Part shown: one piece after another, positions 1-8,327 of the stretch
Position numbering within the stretch: position 1 is the first letter of the stretch
Layout of the letters: every line of letters begins with the position of its first letter
NCBI RefSeq assembly: GCF_035982055.1
Contig: NZ_CP108427.1
Span: 6,819,001 to 6,883,000 of the forward strand
Reading direction: 5' to 3'
Length of the DNA: 64,000 nucleotides
Origin: Streptomyces sp. NBC_01288
GTDB lineage: Bacteria; Actinomycetota; Actinomycetes; Streptomycetales; Streptomycetaceae
Made by a program: the position numbers and the translations under genes
The notes under the pieces: model-generated
Databases searched by the model: none
Told to the model about the DNA's origin: nothing
Seen by the model: only the letters and a program-made list of their open reading frames with translations

Positions 1-641
1 CGCGTCTCGGCCGTGGCGACCGGATCGGCGACCGGCGCCAGCAGCCGCCGTCGCCGGGTCAGCCCGAGAAGCTCGACGACACCGTTGTCGTACGACCGTG
101 TCCTGGGGTCGAGGAACGGCATCGACGCGTCCGAGACATCGGTGGTCGCCCGCACCCCCGTCAGCCGCTGGAACACCATGTCCTTGCAGTACAGGGCGGT
201 GGCGGCAGCGTCCAGCGACGCGGGCTCGTGTGCCGCGAGCCACGCCAGCAACGGCCCCGGACACCCCGGGAACATCGCGCTCCCGGTCCGCCGGAACACC
301 GTCTCGAAGGTCCCGTCCGCCAGCCACTGATCGAGCAGTTCATGCGCCCGCCCGTCCATCCAGGACGCCGCCGCCCGCACCGGCCGCCCGTCCGCGTCCA
401 CCAGCCACACCCCGTCGCCCTGCCCGGTCAGCCCGGCGAGCTCGAACGGCCCGTTCACGTCCGACGTGAGTTCGTCGAGCACGGCGACGACCGCGCCGTA
501 GATCTCGTCCATGTCCTGCTCGACGAACCCGCCGTGCATCGACAGGCCCACCGGCCGTGCCGCTACGGCGAGTTGGTGCCCGGAGCCGTCGAATGCGGCG
601 GCCTTCACCGTGGATGTGCCGACATCGATTCCGACGTACAT
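1..641 (-). CDS. FGGY-family carbohydrate kinase (N-terminal part, runs off the window)
   Basis: This is the amino-terminal 213 residues of a sugar kinase; the rest lies left of the window. The protein begins MYVGIDVGTSTVKAA, the phosphate-binding start of FGGY kinases (actin-like ATPase fold). It continues with an HGGFVEQD stretch and a T-D-x-S-x-A motif (TDASDAS), both typical of xylulokinase-like members. These enzymes phosphorylate a pentose, polyol or related substrate with ATP in the cytoplasm. The start is the ATG complementary to 639-641, preceded by a strong AGGAGG ribosome site about 7 bases away. It shares its strand with the dehydrogenase ending at 919, but 277 bases with a long inverted repeat separate them. 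A second FGGY kinase lies at 2031, so the region probably handles one unusual sugar or polyol. The substrate cannot be read from sequence. Confidence 0.88.
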   Translation of the reverse strand, partial: MYVGIDVGTSTVKAAAFDGSGHQLAVAARPVGLSMHGGFVEQDMDEIYGAVVAVLDELTSDVNGPFELAGLTGQGDGVWLVDADGRPVRAAASWMDGRAHELLDQWLADGTFETVFRRTGSAMFPGCPGPLLAWLAAHEPASLDAAATALYCKDMVFQRLTGVRATTDVSDASMPFLDPRTRSYDNGVVELLGLTRRRRLLAPVADPVATAET

Positions 642-776
642 GTGGGGGCCTCCTGGGGGTGGGTGATGTGGGGTGGAGGTGGGTCGGTGTTGGGTGGTGT
701 CGCGTAGGCGGTCCTGTGTTGTCAACGCACCCACGCGCGCACCTCTTTTGGTTCGGTCGCCTTCGGGGCGCCGGGA

Positions 777-860
777 GCCGGTGTCGAGAGACCCACCGTG
801 CTCGGCGCTGCGCGCCTCCGCGCTCCCCCAGAGGGGGACCCCCAGTCTCTCGACACCGGC
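777..860. repeat. 16-bp perfect inverted repeat with 52-base spacer
   Basis: The arms gccggtgtcgagagac (777-792) and its exact complement (845-860) flank 52 bases. The spacer contains a smaller hairpin of five C, AGA, five G (825-837). It occupies the 277-base gap between the dehydrogenase (ends 919, reading leftward) and the first kinase (starts 641), so the folded RNA could act as a terminator or attenuator between them. There is no T-run. The C5/G5 core resembles repeats scattered in Streptomyces intergenic DNA (from memory). Confidence 0.7.
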
Positions 861-918
861 GCGCCCCTACGGCTCCCTCTCGGCCGTCCACGTGGGGACA
901 GTGGAACTTGGTGGGCCC

Positions 919-1959
919 TCACCCGAGTTGGTGTGACAAGCGCTCACCTCGCGCCCACCGTCCCACTTCCGCCGCCGCGATCCGCGCCGCCTTCTCGGCC
1001 ACGGCCCGGGACGCACCCCCGAGATGCGGGGTGAGGGTGACCCGGTCGGCGAAGCCGAACAGCCGAGCCCCGGCGGGCAACGGCTCCCGCGCGTAGGTGT
1101 CCAGTGCGGCAGCCGACACCTGCCCGCTCTCCAACGCGTCGCACAACGCCTCCTCGTCCAGCAACGGACCCCGCGCCACATTCACCACCACCGCGCCGGG
1201 CCGCAGCAGCGCCAGCTCGCGGGCGCCGATCAGACCACGTGTCTCGGGGGTCAACCGGGTGTGCAGCGTGATGACTTGGGACCGATGGAGCAGCTCGTCC
1301 AGCCCCCCGACGCGCAGCCCGTGGATCTCGCCGTGCACATACGGGTCGTACACCATCACGCGCGCCCCGAAGGCGCAGAGCACCCGTGCGACCCGGCTGC
1401 CGACCGCCCCGTACCCGACGAGCCCGACCGGCAGATCCTCCAGCTCCAACCCGCTGTGCTCGTACGTGTAGTAGGCGGCCCCGGCCTCCCAACTCCCCTG
1501 CCCCGCGAGGAGTTCATGAGCCTGCGGGATGCGACGCAGGGCGGCCAGCATCATTCCGACGGTGAACTCGGCGGTCGCGGCGGCGTTGCGCCCGGGCGCG
1601 AAGCACACCCGTACGTCGTGGGTCTTCGCCGCGTCCAGGTTGACGTTGACGGGACCGCCCCGGCACACGACGACCAGCCGCAGATCCGGGCAGGCGTCCA
1701 GCACGCGCTCCGTGACCGGGCCCATCTGGGTGACCAGCACCTGGCCGCCGCTGCCCCGCAGGGCGTCGATCACCTCGTCCTCGGCATCGCTGGCTTCCTC
1801 CACCTCGGCAACGGCCCCGAAGGGTTCCAAGGGCCAGCCGAGCGTCAACTCGCTCACGGTGAAAGGGTGTTCGCGCAGTTCCTCGGCGACGGCCGCCGTG
1901 ATCAGCGAAGGCAGTACGAAATGGTCACCGGCGGCGACGACACGCAGGGTCTCGGTCAT
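919..1959 (-). CDS. D-isomer-specific 2-hydroxyacid dehydrogenase
   Basis: A 346-residue NAD-dependent dehydrogenase of the phosphoglycerate dehydrogenase/formate dehydrogenase superfamily, which reduces a 2-keto acid or oxidises the D-2-hydroxy acid. The Rossmann nucleotide-binding motif GLVGYGAVGSR is clear in the middle. The expected Arg lies in the LTPETRGLIG region, VNVARGPLLDEEAL follows, and the catalytic His is in TPHLGGAS near the C-terminus. The start is the ATG complementary to 1957-1959, preceded by a GAGGGAGG ribosome site; an in-frame extension to 2097 has no such support. It is transcribed divergently from the second kinase over only 71 bases, so the two probably share a control region. 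With two FGGY kinases and a phosphatase nearby it probably belongs to a carbohydrate or hydroxy-acid pathway, not serine synthesis (inference). Confidence 0.88.
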   Translation of the reverse strand: MTETLRVVAAGDHFVLPSLITAAVAEELREHPFTVSELTLGWPLEPFGAVAEVEEASDAEDEVIDALRGSGGQVLVTQMGPVTERVLDACPDLRLVVVCRGGPVNVNLDAAKTHDVRVCFAPGRNAAATAEFTVGMMLAALRRIPQAHELLAGQGSWEAGAAYYTYEHSGLELEDLPVGLVGYGAVGSRVARVLCAFGARVMVYDPYVHGEIHGLRVGGLDELLHRSQVITLHTRLTPETRGLIGARELALLRPGAVVVNVARGPLLDEEALCDALESGQVSAAALDTYAREPLPAGARLFGFADRVTLTPHLGGASRAVAEKAARIAAAEVGRWARGERLSHQLG

Positions 1960-2030
1960 CGTGGGGCTCCCTCCCTCTCCGCCACGATGAACGGGGAACG
2001 CCGAATGCGTAACCCCTGAGGGAGGTCCGG

Positions 2031-3470
2031 ATGATGTTCGAGTGCGAAGCGGAAGCGTGGCTGGGGATCGACCTGGGCACGCAGAGCGTCCGCGCACTGC
2101 TGGTCACGGCCGACGGCACGGTCCTGGGCGCGGGCACCGCCCCGCTGACCAACCACCGGGACGGCGTACGGCACGAACAGGACCCGGGGGAGTGGTGGGA
2201 GGCGGTGTGTACGGCGTCCCGAGCCGCGATCCCCTCGCTGAGGGGACGAGGGTCGATCGGCGGCCTCGCGGTGTGCGGCACCTCCGGGACGGTCCTGCTG
2301 ACGGATGCCCAAGGCCGCCCGCTCACACGGGGGTTGATGTACGACGACGGGCGTGCGGTGGAGGAGGCGGCGCGGGTCGGGATGCAGACGAGCTGGGCGC
2401 TGCCGAAGGCGTTGTGGCTGCTGGATGCATACGGTCCCGGACGAGTGACGCACCAACCCGACGTGATCACCGCGAAGTTGACGGGAGAGGTGATCCCGAC
2501 CGACTCCAGTCACGCCCTCAAGACGGGCTACGACGCGGAGCGCGAGGCCTGGCCGCCCCAACTGGCCCACTTGGGCGAGGTGTTGCCAAAGGTGGTCCGC
2601 CCCGGCACCCGGCTGGGCGAGGTCTGCCGGACCGCCGCGGAGGCGACCGGCATTCCCGCCGGTACCCCGGTCATCGCGGGGATGACGGATGGCTGCGCGG
2701 CTCAGATCGCGTCGGGGGCGTTGCGCTCCGGCGCGTGGAACTCGGTACTGGGCACCACCCTGGTCCTCAAGGGGGCATCCGCGAGCCCCGTCCGGGACGA
2801 CGCCGGGGTGGTCTACAACCACCGCGCGCCGGACGGGAGTTGGCTACCGGGCGGGGCGTCGAGTGTGGGCGCGGGGGCGCTGCCGGTGGGGCCGGACCCG
2901 TCGGAGATGGACATCCGGGCGGCCGAGTACGAACCGTCGGGCGCCCTGACGTACCCGCTCTCCTCGCCCGGCGAACGCTTCCCCTTCGTCGCCCCGCAGG
3001 CCACGGCGTTCACGCTGGGCAAGCCGGCCTCGGAAGCGGACGGCTGGGCGGGGGTATTGCAGGGCGTGGCGTTCACCGAGCGCCTGTGCCTGGACTACCT
3101 GCACTACCTCGGCGCCCCGATAGACGGCCCCCTCACCTTCACGGGCGGCGCGGCCCGCAGCGCGTACTGGAACCAGCTCCGAGCCGACATCCTCGCCCGC
3201 CCGGCCCGAGTACCGGAACAGATCGAACCGGCGCTGGGAATGGCGGTGTTGGCGGCGTACGGAACGGGGACGGGCGGCATCGCTCTGTCGGATGTGGCCG
3301 ACCGGATGGTCCGCATCCGCACGGTCCTCGAACCCCGCGCGTCCCACACGGCCCGCTTCATCGAACCGTACGCTCGCCTGGTGGACGAACTGGAGACCCG
3401 AGGCTGGCTGCCGACCCCGCTCGCGACCCACACCCGCACCCGCCTGAACGAGGACACGATCGACTCATGA
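2031..3470 (+). CDS. FGGY-family carbohydrate kinase (xylulokinase-like)
   Basis: A complete 479-residue FGGY kinase of normal family length. The N-terminal phosphate loop is WLGIDLGTQSVRALL. The C-terminal domain has the FGGY signature region TFTGGAARSAYWNQ followed by ADILARP, and a central GMTDGCAAQIASG segment matches the second phosphate motif. The likely role is ATP-dependent phosphorylation of a sugar or polyol in the cytoplasm. The ATG at 2031 has a GGAGG ribosome site 5-6 bases upstream; a second ATG at 2034 is equally possible. The stop overlaps the start of the next gene (ATGA at 3467-3470), so both are translationally coupled. It is distinct in sequence from the kinase at 1-641. 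Substrate unknown. Confidence 0.9.
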   Translation: MMFECEAEAWLGIDLGTQSVRALLVTADGTVLGAGTAPLTNHRDGVRHEQDPGEWWEAVCTASRAAIPSLRGRGSIGGLAVCGTSGTVLLTDAQGRPLTRGLMYDDGRAVEEAARVGMQTSWALPKALWLLDAYGPGRVTHQPDVITAKLTGEVIPTDSSHALKTGYDAEREAWPPQLAHLGEVLPKVVRPGTRLGEVCRTAAEATGIPAGTPVIAGMTDGCAAQIASGALRSGAWNSVLGTTLVLKGASASPVRDDAGVVYNHRAPDGSWLPGGASSVGAGALPVGPDPSEMDIRAAEYEPSGALTYPLSSPGERFPFVAPQATAFTLGKPASEADGWAGVLQGVAFTERLCLDYLHYLGAPIDGPLTFTGGAARSAYWNQLRADILARPARVPEQIEPALGMAVLAAYGTGTGGIALSDVADRMVRIRTVLEPRASHTARFIEPYARLVDELETRGWLPTPLATHTRTRLNEDTIDS

Positions 3471-4081
3471 GCACCACCACCCTCCTCCTCGCCCGCCACG
3501 GCCAGACCACCTGGCACGCCGAGAACCGCTACGCCGGCATCAGCGACGTCGCCCTGACGGACACGGGCGTCGCCCAGGCGGAAGCCCTCGGCCACTGGGC
3601 GGCAGCCCACCCGGTAGACGCGATCTGGACGTCCCCCTTGTCCCGAGCGGTCCTCACGGCAGCCCCCGCCGCCCGCGCCCTGAACCTCACCCCCCACACC
3701 GAACCGGCCCTGCGCGAATGCGACTTCGGCGTGGTGGAGGGCCGTACCCTCGCGGAGTTCGCGGCGGAGAACCCCGGGGCGGCGGAGGCCTTCCGGTCCG
3801 ACCCGGTGGCGCACGCGTTCCCCGAGTCCGAGGACCCCCTGACCGCCGCCGAACGAGGCACCACCGCCCTGCACGGCATCGCGGCCGCCCACCCCGACCA
3901 ACGCGTCCTGATCGTGGCCCACAACACCCTGCTCCGACTGGTGCTGTGCCGGTTGCTGGGGATTCCGCTCGGCGAGTACCGGCGGGTGTTCCCGCGGTTG
4001 CGGAACGCGGCGGTGAGTGAACTCCGGGTCGACGCGCGCACCACCGCGCTCCTCTCGCTGAACGTGCCCTGCGAGCCGTAG
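3467..4081 (+). CDS. Histidine phosphatase family protein (phosphoglycerate mutase-like)
   Basis: A 204-residue histidine phosphatase. The catalytic LLARHGQTTW motif is at residues 7-16 (R10-H11-G12). The second catalytic His is in IVAHNTLLR, and ECDFGVVEG supplies the acidic proton donor. Length and motifs fit small phosphatases such as CobC, GpmB or sugar-phosphate phosphatases. The start overlaps the kinase stop as ATGA, which argues for a joint role, perhaps removing phosphate from an intermediate made by the kinase. It ends 11 bases before the convergent response-regulator gene. The exact substrate cannot be assigned. Confidence 0.9.
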   Translation: MSTTTLLLARHGQTTWHAENRYAGISDVALTDTGVAQAEALGHWAAAHPVDAIWTSPLSRAVLTAAPAARALNLTPHTEPALRECDFGVVEGRTLAEFAAENPGAAEAFRSDPVAHAFPESEDPLTAAERGTTALHGIAAAHPDQRVLIVAHNTLLRLVLCRLLGIPLGEYRRVFPRLRNAAVSELRVDARTTALLSLNVPCEP

Positions 4082-4092
4082 CACGGCAGCCG

Positions 4093-4737
4093 CTACGGCC
4101 GCCGCAGCAACCCACGCTCCATCGCCACCACCACGGCCCGGGTCCGGTCGTTCACGTCCAACTTGGCGAAGAGGCGCAGTAGATGGGTCTTGACCGTGGC
4201 CTCCGTGATGACGAGGCGCCGGCCGATCTCGGCGTTGGTGAGGCCGTCGGCCACCGCGCCGAGAACCTCCGTCTCGCGGACGGTCAGCGGGTCCTGCGTC
4301 GGGCGCCGCATCCGGGCGACCAGCTTCTCCGCGACCCGGGGTGCGAGCACCGTCTCGCCGCGTGCCGCCGCGCGGATCGCGTCGACCAGTTGCTCGCGCG
4401 TGGTGTCCTTGAGCAGATAGCCGATGGCGCCCGCCTCCACGCCGCGCTCGATCTCCGCGTCGGTGTCGTACGTCGTGAGGATCAGGACCCGGGTGCGTGG
4501 GTGGCGGGCGACGATCTCGGTCGTCGTCCTGACTCCGTCCAGGACCGGCATCCGCAGATCGACGAGCGCCACGTCCGGGTCGTGGCGCTCCACGAGTTCG
4601 AGGGCCGCGCGGCCGTCGCCCGCCTCGCCGACGATCTCGATGCCGTCCTCGCCGGTGAGCAGCGCGACCACTCCGGCCCGCATCACGGCGTGGTCGTCGA
4701 CCACGACGATGCGGAGTCCCGCCTGGCTCGTGCTCAT
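4093..4737 (-). CDS. NarL/LuxR-family response regulator
   Basis: A 214-residue two-domain response regulator. The receiver domain has acidic residues D14-D15, the phospho-acceptor D60 in VALVDLRMP, the T88/T89 switch region and K110 in YLLKD. The C-terminal LuxR-type helix-turn-helix (about residues 150-210) contains LTVRETEVL and NAEIGRRLVITEATVKTH. It binds DNA when phosphorylated by the kinase encoded just upstream; the two genes overlap by ATGA at 4734-4737. It is the last gene of an MMPL transporter-kinase-regulator operon, so its most likely target is that operon itself (inference). Confidence 0.93.
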   Translation of the reverse strand: MSTSQAGLRIVVVDDHAVMRAGVVALLTGEDGIEIVGEAGDGRAALELVERHDPDVALVDLRMPVLDGVRTTTEIVARHPRTRVLILTTYDTDAEIERGVEAGAIGYLLKDTTREQLVDAIRAAARGETVLAPRVAEKLVARMRRPTQDPLTVRETEVLGAVADGLTNAEIGRRLVITEATVKTHLLRLFAKLDVNDRTRAVVVAMERGLLRRP

Positions 4738-5939
4738 GCCGCTCCCTCCAGGTCCCCGGGAATCTCCAGGGGAATCGTCGCCAGGACTCTCGTCCCGTCC
4801 CCGACCGAGCTGGTGACCGTCAACCGTCCACCCAGCTCGGCCAGGCGTTTGCGCATCCCGTCGAGCCCGAAGCCGGCCGAGTCCCCGACCACGAACCCGG
4901 TTCCGTCGTCGGTGATCTCCAGCTCCACCCCGTAGGGCCGCCGGGCCAGCACCACCCCGACCGTGGACGCGTGAGCGTGCTTGCGCACATTGGCCAGTGA
5001 CTCCTGGGTGCAGCGCAGCAGCGCGATCCGGGTCTGCTGGTCGCAGCCGAGGTCCGCCAGCGTCGTGTCCACGGTGAGCCCGGTGTCCTCCACGAATCGG
5101 TCCAGGATGCGGCGCAGTGTCTGTGCCACCGATCCGGCCGCCGCCTGTTCCGGCCGCTGCCCCGAGCCGACCAACTCCCGTGCCTCGGCGAGGTTTTCCC
5201 GCGCGGTGGACTCGATCGACCGCAGTTGCTGGGCGCTGCGCGCCGGATCGGCGGTGATTCCGGCGCGGGCCGCTTCCGCGAGGACGACGATCGAGGCGAA
5301 GCCCTGTGCGAGCGTGTCGTGGATCTCGCGCGCCAGTCGCTCCCGCTCGTCGGCCGCGCCCTGCCGCTGGTGCGCCTCGGACAGCCGGGCCTGTGTCTGC
5401 TCCAACTCCTCGATGAGACGCGCCCGTTCGGTGCTCTGCTCGACCACCGAGTGCGCCCACAGTCCGATCAGGACGCCTACGGCGACGACGATCAGGGTGG
5501 ACACGGCCGTCTCGCCGAGGAACTCCGCCGACCAGCCCTGCTGGAGCCAACTCCCCAGCAGGGTGGTGGCGGTGGCGAGTCCGAGGAACCCCATCGACGC
5601 CCTCGGGGTACGCCCGAACATCCAGTAGTGCGGCAGGGTCACCATGAACAGCGCCGCATAGCTGGTCCGCAGATACGCCAGCCCGCCGATTGCCAGCACC
5701 AGCACGGTGAGGTAGACGTGCGGCCGGACGAAGCGGTTGTCGGGGAAGCGGTCGAGGAGCGCGTAGCTCAGCACCACGCAGCCGAGCAGTCCCAGCGCCT
5801 GGTACATGCCCTCGCCGGGCAGCCCCATCATGACGATTCCGACGGCCATCGCGGCGAAGAGCACCCAGCACACCGCGTTCCACCGGCGCAGTGAGAGGGC
5901 CCAGAAGGTGTCGGCGGAGGGTCCGGCGAGAGCAGTCAT
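4734..5939 (-). CDS. Membrane sensor histidine kinase (HisKA_3 / NarL-partner type)
   Basis: A 401-residue sensor kinase. The first 165 residues hold about five hydrophobic membrane segments and almost no extracellular domain, so it probably senses a signal in or at the membrane. A short coiled coil leads to the dimerisation/phosphoacceptor segment ERLAREIHDTLAQGF with His207. The ATPase domain follows, ending in DDGTGFVVG and FGLDGMRKR. The start is the ATG complementary to 5937-5939, 5 bases after the MMPL gene stop. The reading frame stays open far upstream inside the MMPL gene, but that extension is a shadow. It pairs with the response regulator at 4093-4737. An intramembrane sensor next to an exporter suggests detection of membrane stress or of an exported lipophilic compound (inference). 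Confidence 0.92.
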   Translation of the reverse strand: MTALAGPSADTFWALSLRRWNAVCWVLFAAMAVGIVMMGLPGEGMYQALGLLGCVVLSYALLDRFPDNRFVRPHVYLTVLVLAIGGLAYLRTSYAALFMVTLPHYWMFGRTPRASMGFLGLATATTLLGSWLQQGWSAEFLGETAVSTLIVVAVGVLIGLWAHSVVEQSTERARLIEELEQTQARLSEAHQRQGAADERERLAREIHDTLAQGFASIVVLAEAARAGITADPARSAQQLRSIESTARENLAEARELVGSGQRPEQAAAGSVAQTLRRILDRFVEDTGLTVDTTLADLGCDQQTRIALLRCTQESLANVRKHAHASTVGVVLARRPYGVELEITDDGTGFVVGDSAGFGLDGMRKRLAELGGRLTVTSSVGDGTRVLATIPLEIPGDLEGAA

Positions 5940-5944
5940 ACCGA

Positions 5945-8143
5945 TCAACGTACGTCGACCACCGGCTGGTCGGGGGTGCGGTGGGCCCGCGGGGCCGTCG
6001 TCCCTCCCCGCGGCCGGACCGGCCACCAGCTCCGCTCGCCGAGCAGCAGCATCGCCGACGGCAGGATCAGGATGCGGACGACGAACGCGTCCAGCAGGAC
6101 GGCCGCCGCGAGCACGAATCCGATCTGTTTCATCTCGATGATGTGCAGGAAGACGAAGCTCACGAACACGGTCGTCATCACGACCGCGGCACTGGTCACC
6201 ACGCTCGCCGACCGGCGGATCCCGTCGAGCACCGCCTGCCGAGTGGGGGTGCCCGCGAGCACCGCCTCCCTGATCCGGCTGACCACGAACACCTGGTAGT
6301 CCATGGAGAGTCCGAAGAGGATCACGAACAGGAACAGCGGTACCCGCGACCCGATCGACCCGGTGGAACGGAAGTCCAGCAGCCCCTCGGCCCACGTCCC
6401 CTGGAAGACCAGCACGAGCACCCCGAGGGCCGCCGCCGCGGACAGCAGGTTCAGTACGACACCGATCAGGCCGAGCACCACCGAGCGGAACGCGTAGAGC
6501 GTCATCAGGAAGGTCACCAGCAGCAACGCCCCCAGGACGAGCGGGAGTTTGCCGTTCTGGTGGGCCGGATAGTCGGCGTAGCGGGCGACGTCGCCGCTCA
6601 CGCCGTACTCGGCGCCGTCGATCCGGCCGAGGGTGGCGGGGAGGTAGTCGTCGCGCAGGTGGTCGAGGGAGGCGTGGGCCTGGTCGGAGTCGCCGAGGTA
6701 CGGCACGTTCAGTTCGAGGGTGCTGATCCGGTGGTCGGCGGAGGTGCGGAGCCGGGGTGTGCCGGTGAACAGCGGGTCCGCGCCGGTGAGTTCGGCCAGG
6801 TCGCGCAGGGCTCCGGTGACCTCGGCGGCATGCGGGGCGTCGGCGCGTACGACGACCTGGTGGGTGACGCGCTGTGCGGGGAACGCCTCGTTGAGCCGGT
6901 CGTACACCCGCATCGCGGGGATGTCGCGGGAGTGTGTGTCGCGGCTCATCTCCGTGATGTGCAGGCCGGCCAGCGGGACGACGAGGGCGAGCAGGGCGAG
7001 GACCGAGACGCAGAGGGTGACGAGGGGATGCCGGGCGGCGGGCCGCAGCAGTGCGGTCCAGACCCGGCCGCCGCTCTCGCTGTGGATCCGCCGGACGGGC
7101 CTGCCGAGTTCCGCGCGGCGCCGGGCGCGGCGTTCGGTACGCCGACCGAGCACGGTCAGCAGCGCGGGCAGCGCCGTCAGGGAGCTGGCCATCGCGACCA
7201 GGACGACCACGAGGGTGCCGGTGGCGAGCGAGGAGAAGATCACGTCGGAGGCGAGGTACAGCGTGGCGGTGGAGGCGACGACCGCGAGCCCGGAGACCAT
7301 GACGGCCCGCCCGGAGGTCGCCGCGGCCAGCTCGACCAGTGCCTCGGAACTCAACTTCCCGCCGCCGCGGGCCCGTTCCTCGCGCTCCCGCTTGAGATAG
7401 AAGAGCGTGTAGTCGACGCCGACCGCGAGGCCGATCATCAGGATGACGTTCGTGCCGACCCCGGCGTCCGGGGAGAGATGCGAGACCACCATCGAGAGCC
7501 CGACGGCCGCCGCGATCGACGAAAGGGCCAGCAGCAGCGGCACCGCGGCCATGGTGACCGAGCCGAACACGACCAGCAGCGTGAGCAGGGTGACCGGCAG
7601 CGTGATCTTCTCCGAGAGCGCCAGGTCGGCCCCGCGCTGCTTCTCGACTCCCTTGCTGATGGAGGGACTTCCGGTCTCCTGGAGCAGCAGTCCGGGATGG
7701 GCTTTCCGGACGGCCTCGGTCTGCGCGACCAGCGCGTCGACCTTGTCCTTCGCGTCCCGCTCCTCGCCCTGGAGCGTGATCTGGACCAGCAGGATCCGCC
7801 GGTCGTCGGACAGCAGCGGGTCGGCCACGCCGGCGACCTCGGGCAGCGCCTTCATCCGCCCGGTGAGATCCTTCGCGGCGGCCTCGGCGGCAGGTCGGTC
7901 GAGGGCACCCGACCGGGCGGAGATCAACACCTGTTCCGTGGACCTGCGTTCCAACTGCCCCTCGGCCGCCATGGCCTCCGCCCGGCCGGCCTCGCCGACC
8001 CGGTAGTCCGCTGTCTTCGCGCTGTTGAGCCCGACGGCGCCGCCGATCGCCAGACACAGCACGACGAACACCAGCCAGCCGACGATCGCCCGCCAGGGGT
8101 GCCGCGCGCTCCAGCGAGCCATCCGCACAGTGAGTGAGTTCAT
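5945..8143 (-). CDS. MMPL/RND-family membrane transporter
   Basis: A 732-residue transporter of the MMPL family (RND superfamily), normally an exporter of lipids or hydrophobic compounds driven by the proton gradient. It shows one N-terminal membrane helix, a large extracellular loop, a cluster of helices with the GVDYTLF motif, a second extracellular loop, and a second cluster with FGLSMDYQVF. The paired GxDY motifs are diagnostic. The start ATG (complement of 8141-8143) opens MNSLTVRMARWSARHPWRA, the typical MMPL N-terminus. It is the first gene of a three-gene operon with the two-component pair. A 10-base palindrome ACCGATCGGT at 8207-8216 upstream could be an operator. Confidence 0.93.
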   Translation of the reverse strand: MNSLTVRMARWSARHPWRAIVGWLVFVVLCLAIGGAVGLNSAKTADYRVGEAGRAEAMAAEGQLERRSTEQVLISARSGALDRPAAEAAAKDLTGRMKALPEVAGVADPLLSDDRRILLVQITLQGEERDAKDKVDALVAQTEAVRKAHPGLLLQETGSPSISKGVEKQRGADLALSEKITLPVTLLTLLVVFGSVTMAAVPLLLALSSIAAAVGLSMVVSHLSPDAGVGTNVILMIGLAVGVDYTLFYLKREREERARGGGKLSSEALVELAAATSGRAVMVSGLAVVASTATLYLASDVIFSSLATGTLVVVLVAMASSLTALPALLTVLGRRTERRARRRAELGRPVRRIHSESGGRVWTALLRPAARHPLVTLCVSVLALLALVVPLAGLHITEMSRDTHSRDIPAMRVYDRLNEAFPAQRVTHQVVVRADAPHAAEVTGALRDLAELTGADPLFTGTPRLRTSADHRISTLELNVPYLGDSDQAHASLDHLRDDYLPATLGRIDGAEYGVSGDVARYADYPAHQNGKLPLVLGALLLVTFLMTLYAFRSVVLGLIGVVLNLLSAAAALGVLVLVFQGTWAEGLLDFRSTGSIGSRVPLFLFVILFGLSMDYQVFVVSRIREAVLAGTPTRQAVLDGIRRSASVVTSAAVVMTTVFVSFVFLHIIEMKQIGFVLAAAVLLDAFVVRILILPSAMLLLGERSWWPVRPRGGTTAPRAHRTPDQPVVDVR

Positions 8144-8237
8144 GCCCAAAAGCCTGACCGGCGGGCACAGCCGCCGGACAGAGGTGCTCGGTTGAACTTG
8201 CCGTCCACCGATCGGTCGACCCGGTGAAGGGGGAAAA

Positions 8238-8264
8238 CCCCCGCGAGTCACGTCCTCGCGGGGG
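8238..8264 (-). terminator. Rho-independent terminator after sodF
   Basis: Ten-base arms cccccgcgag (8238-8247) and ctcgcggggg (8255-8264) form a perfect stem. Read on the minus strand the stem is followed by TTTT (complement of 8234-8237), the classic intrinsic terminator layout. It lies 63 bases beyond the sodF stop and upstream of the MMPL operon on the same strand, so it separates the two transcription units. Confidence 0.8.
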
Positions 8265-8327
8265 CCTTCCGCTCCATTCGCCCGCCCGCGTGAAGGGTGA
8301 GAAGACGATCACGAGGCGGGACGCTTC

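Noticed and set aside
4734..8312. One 1192-codon frame joining the histidine kinase with upstream sequence
   Set aside because: The upstream part is out of frame with the MMPL gene and meaningless. The kinase has a good ATG at 5939 just after the MMPL stop.
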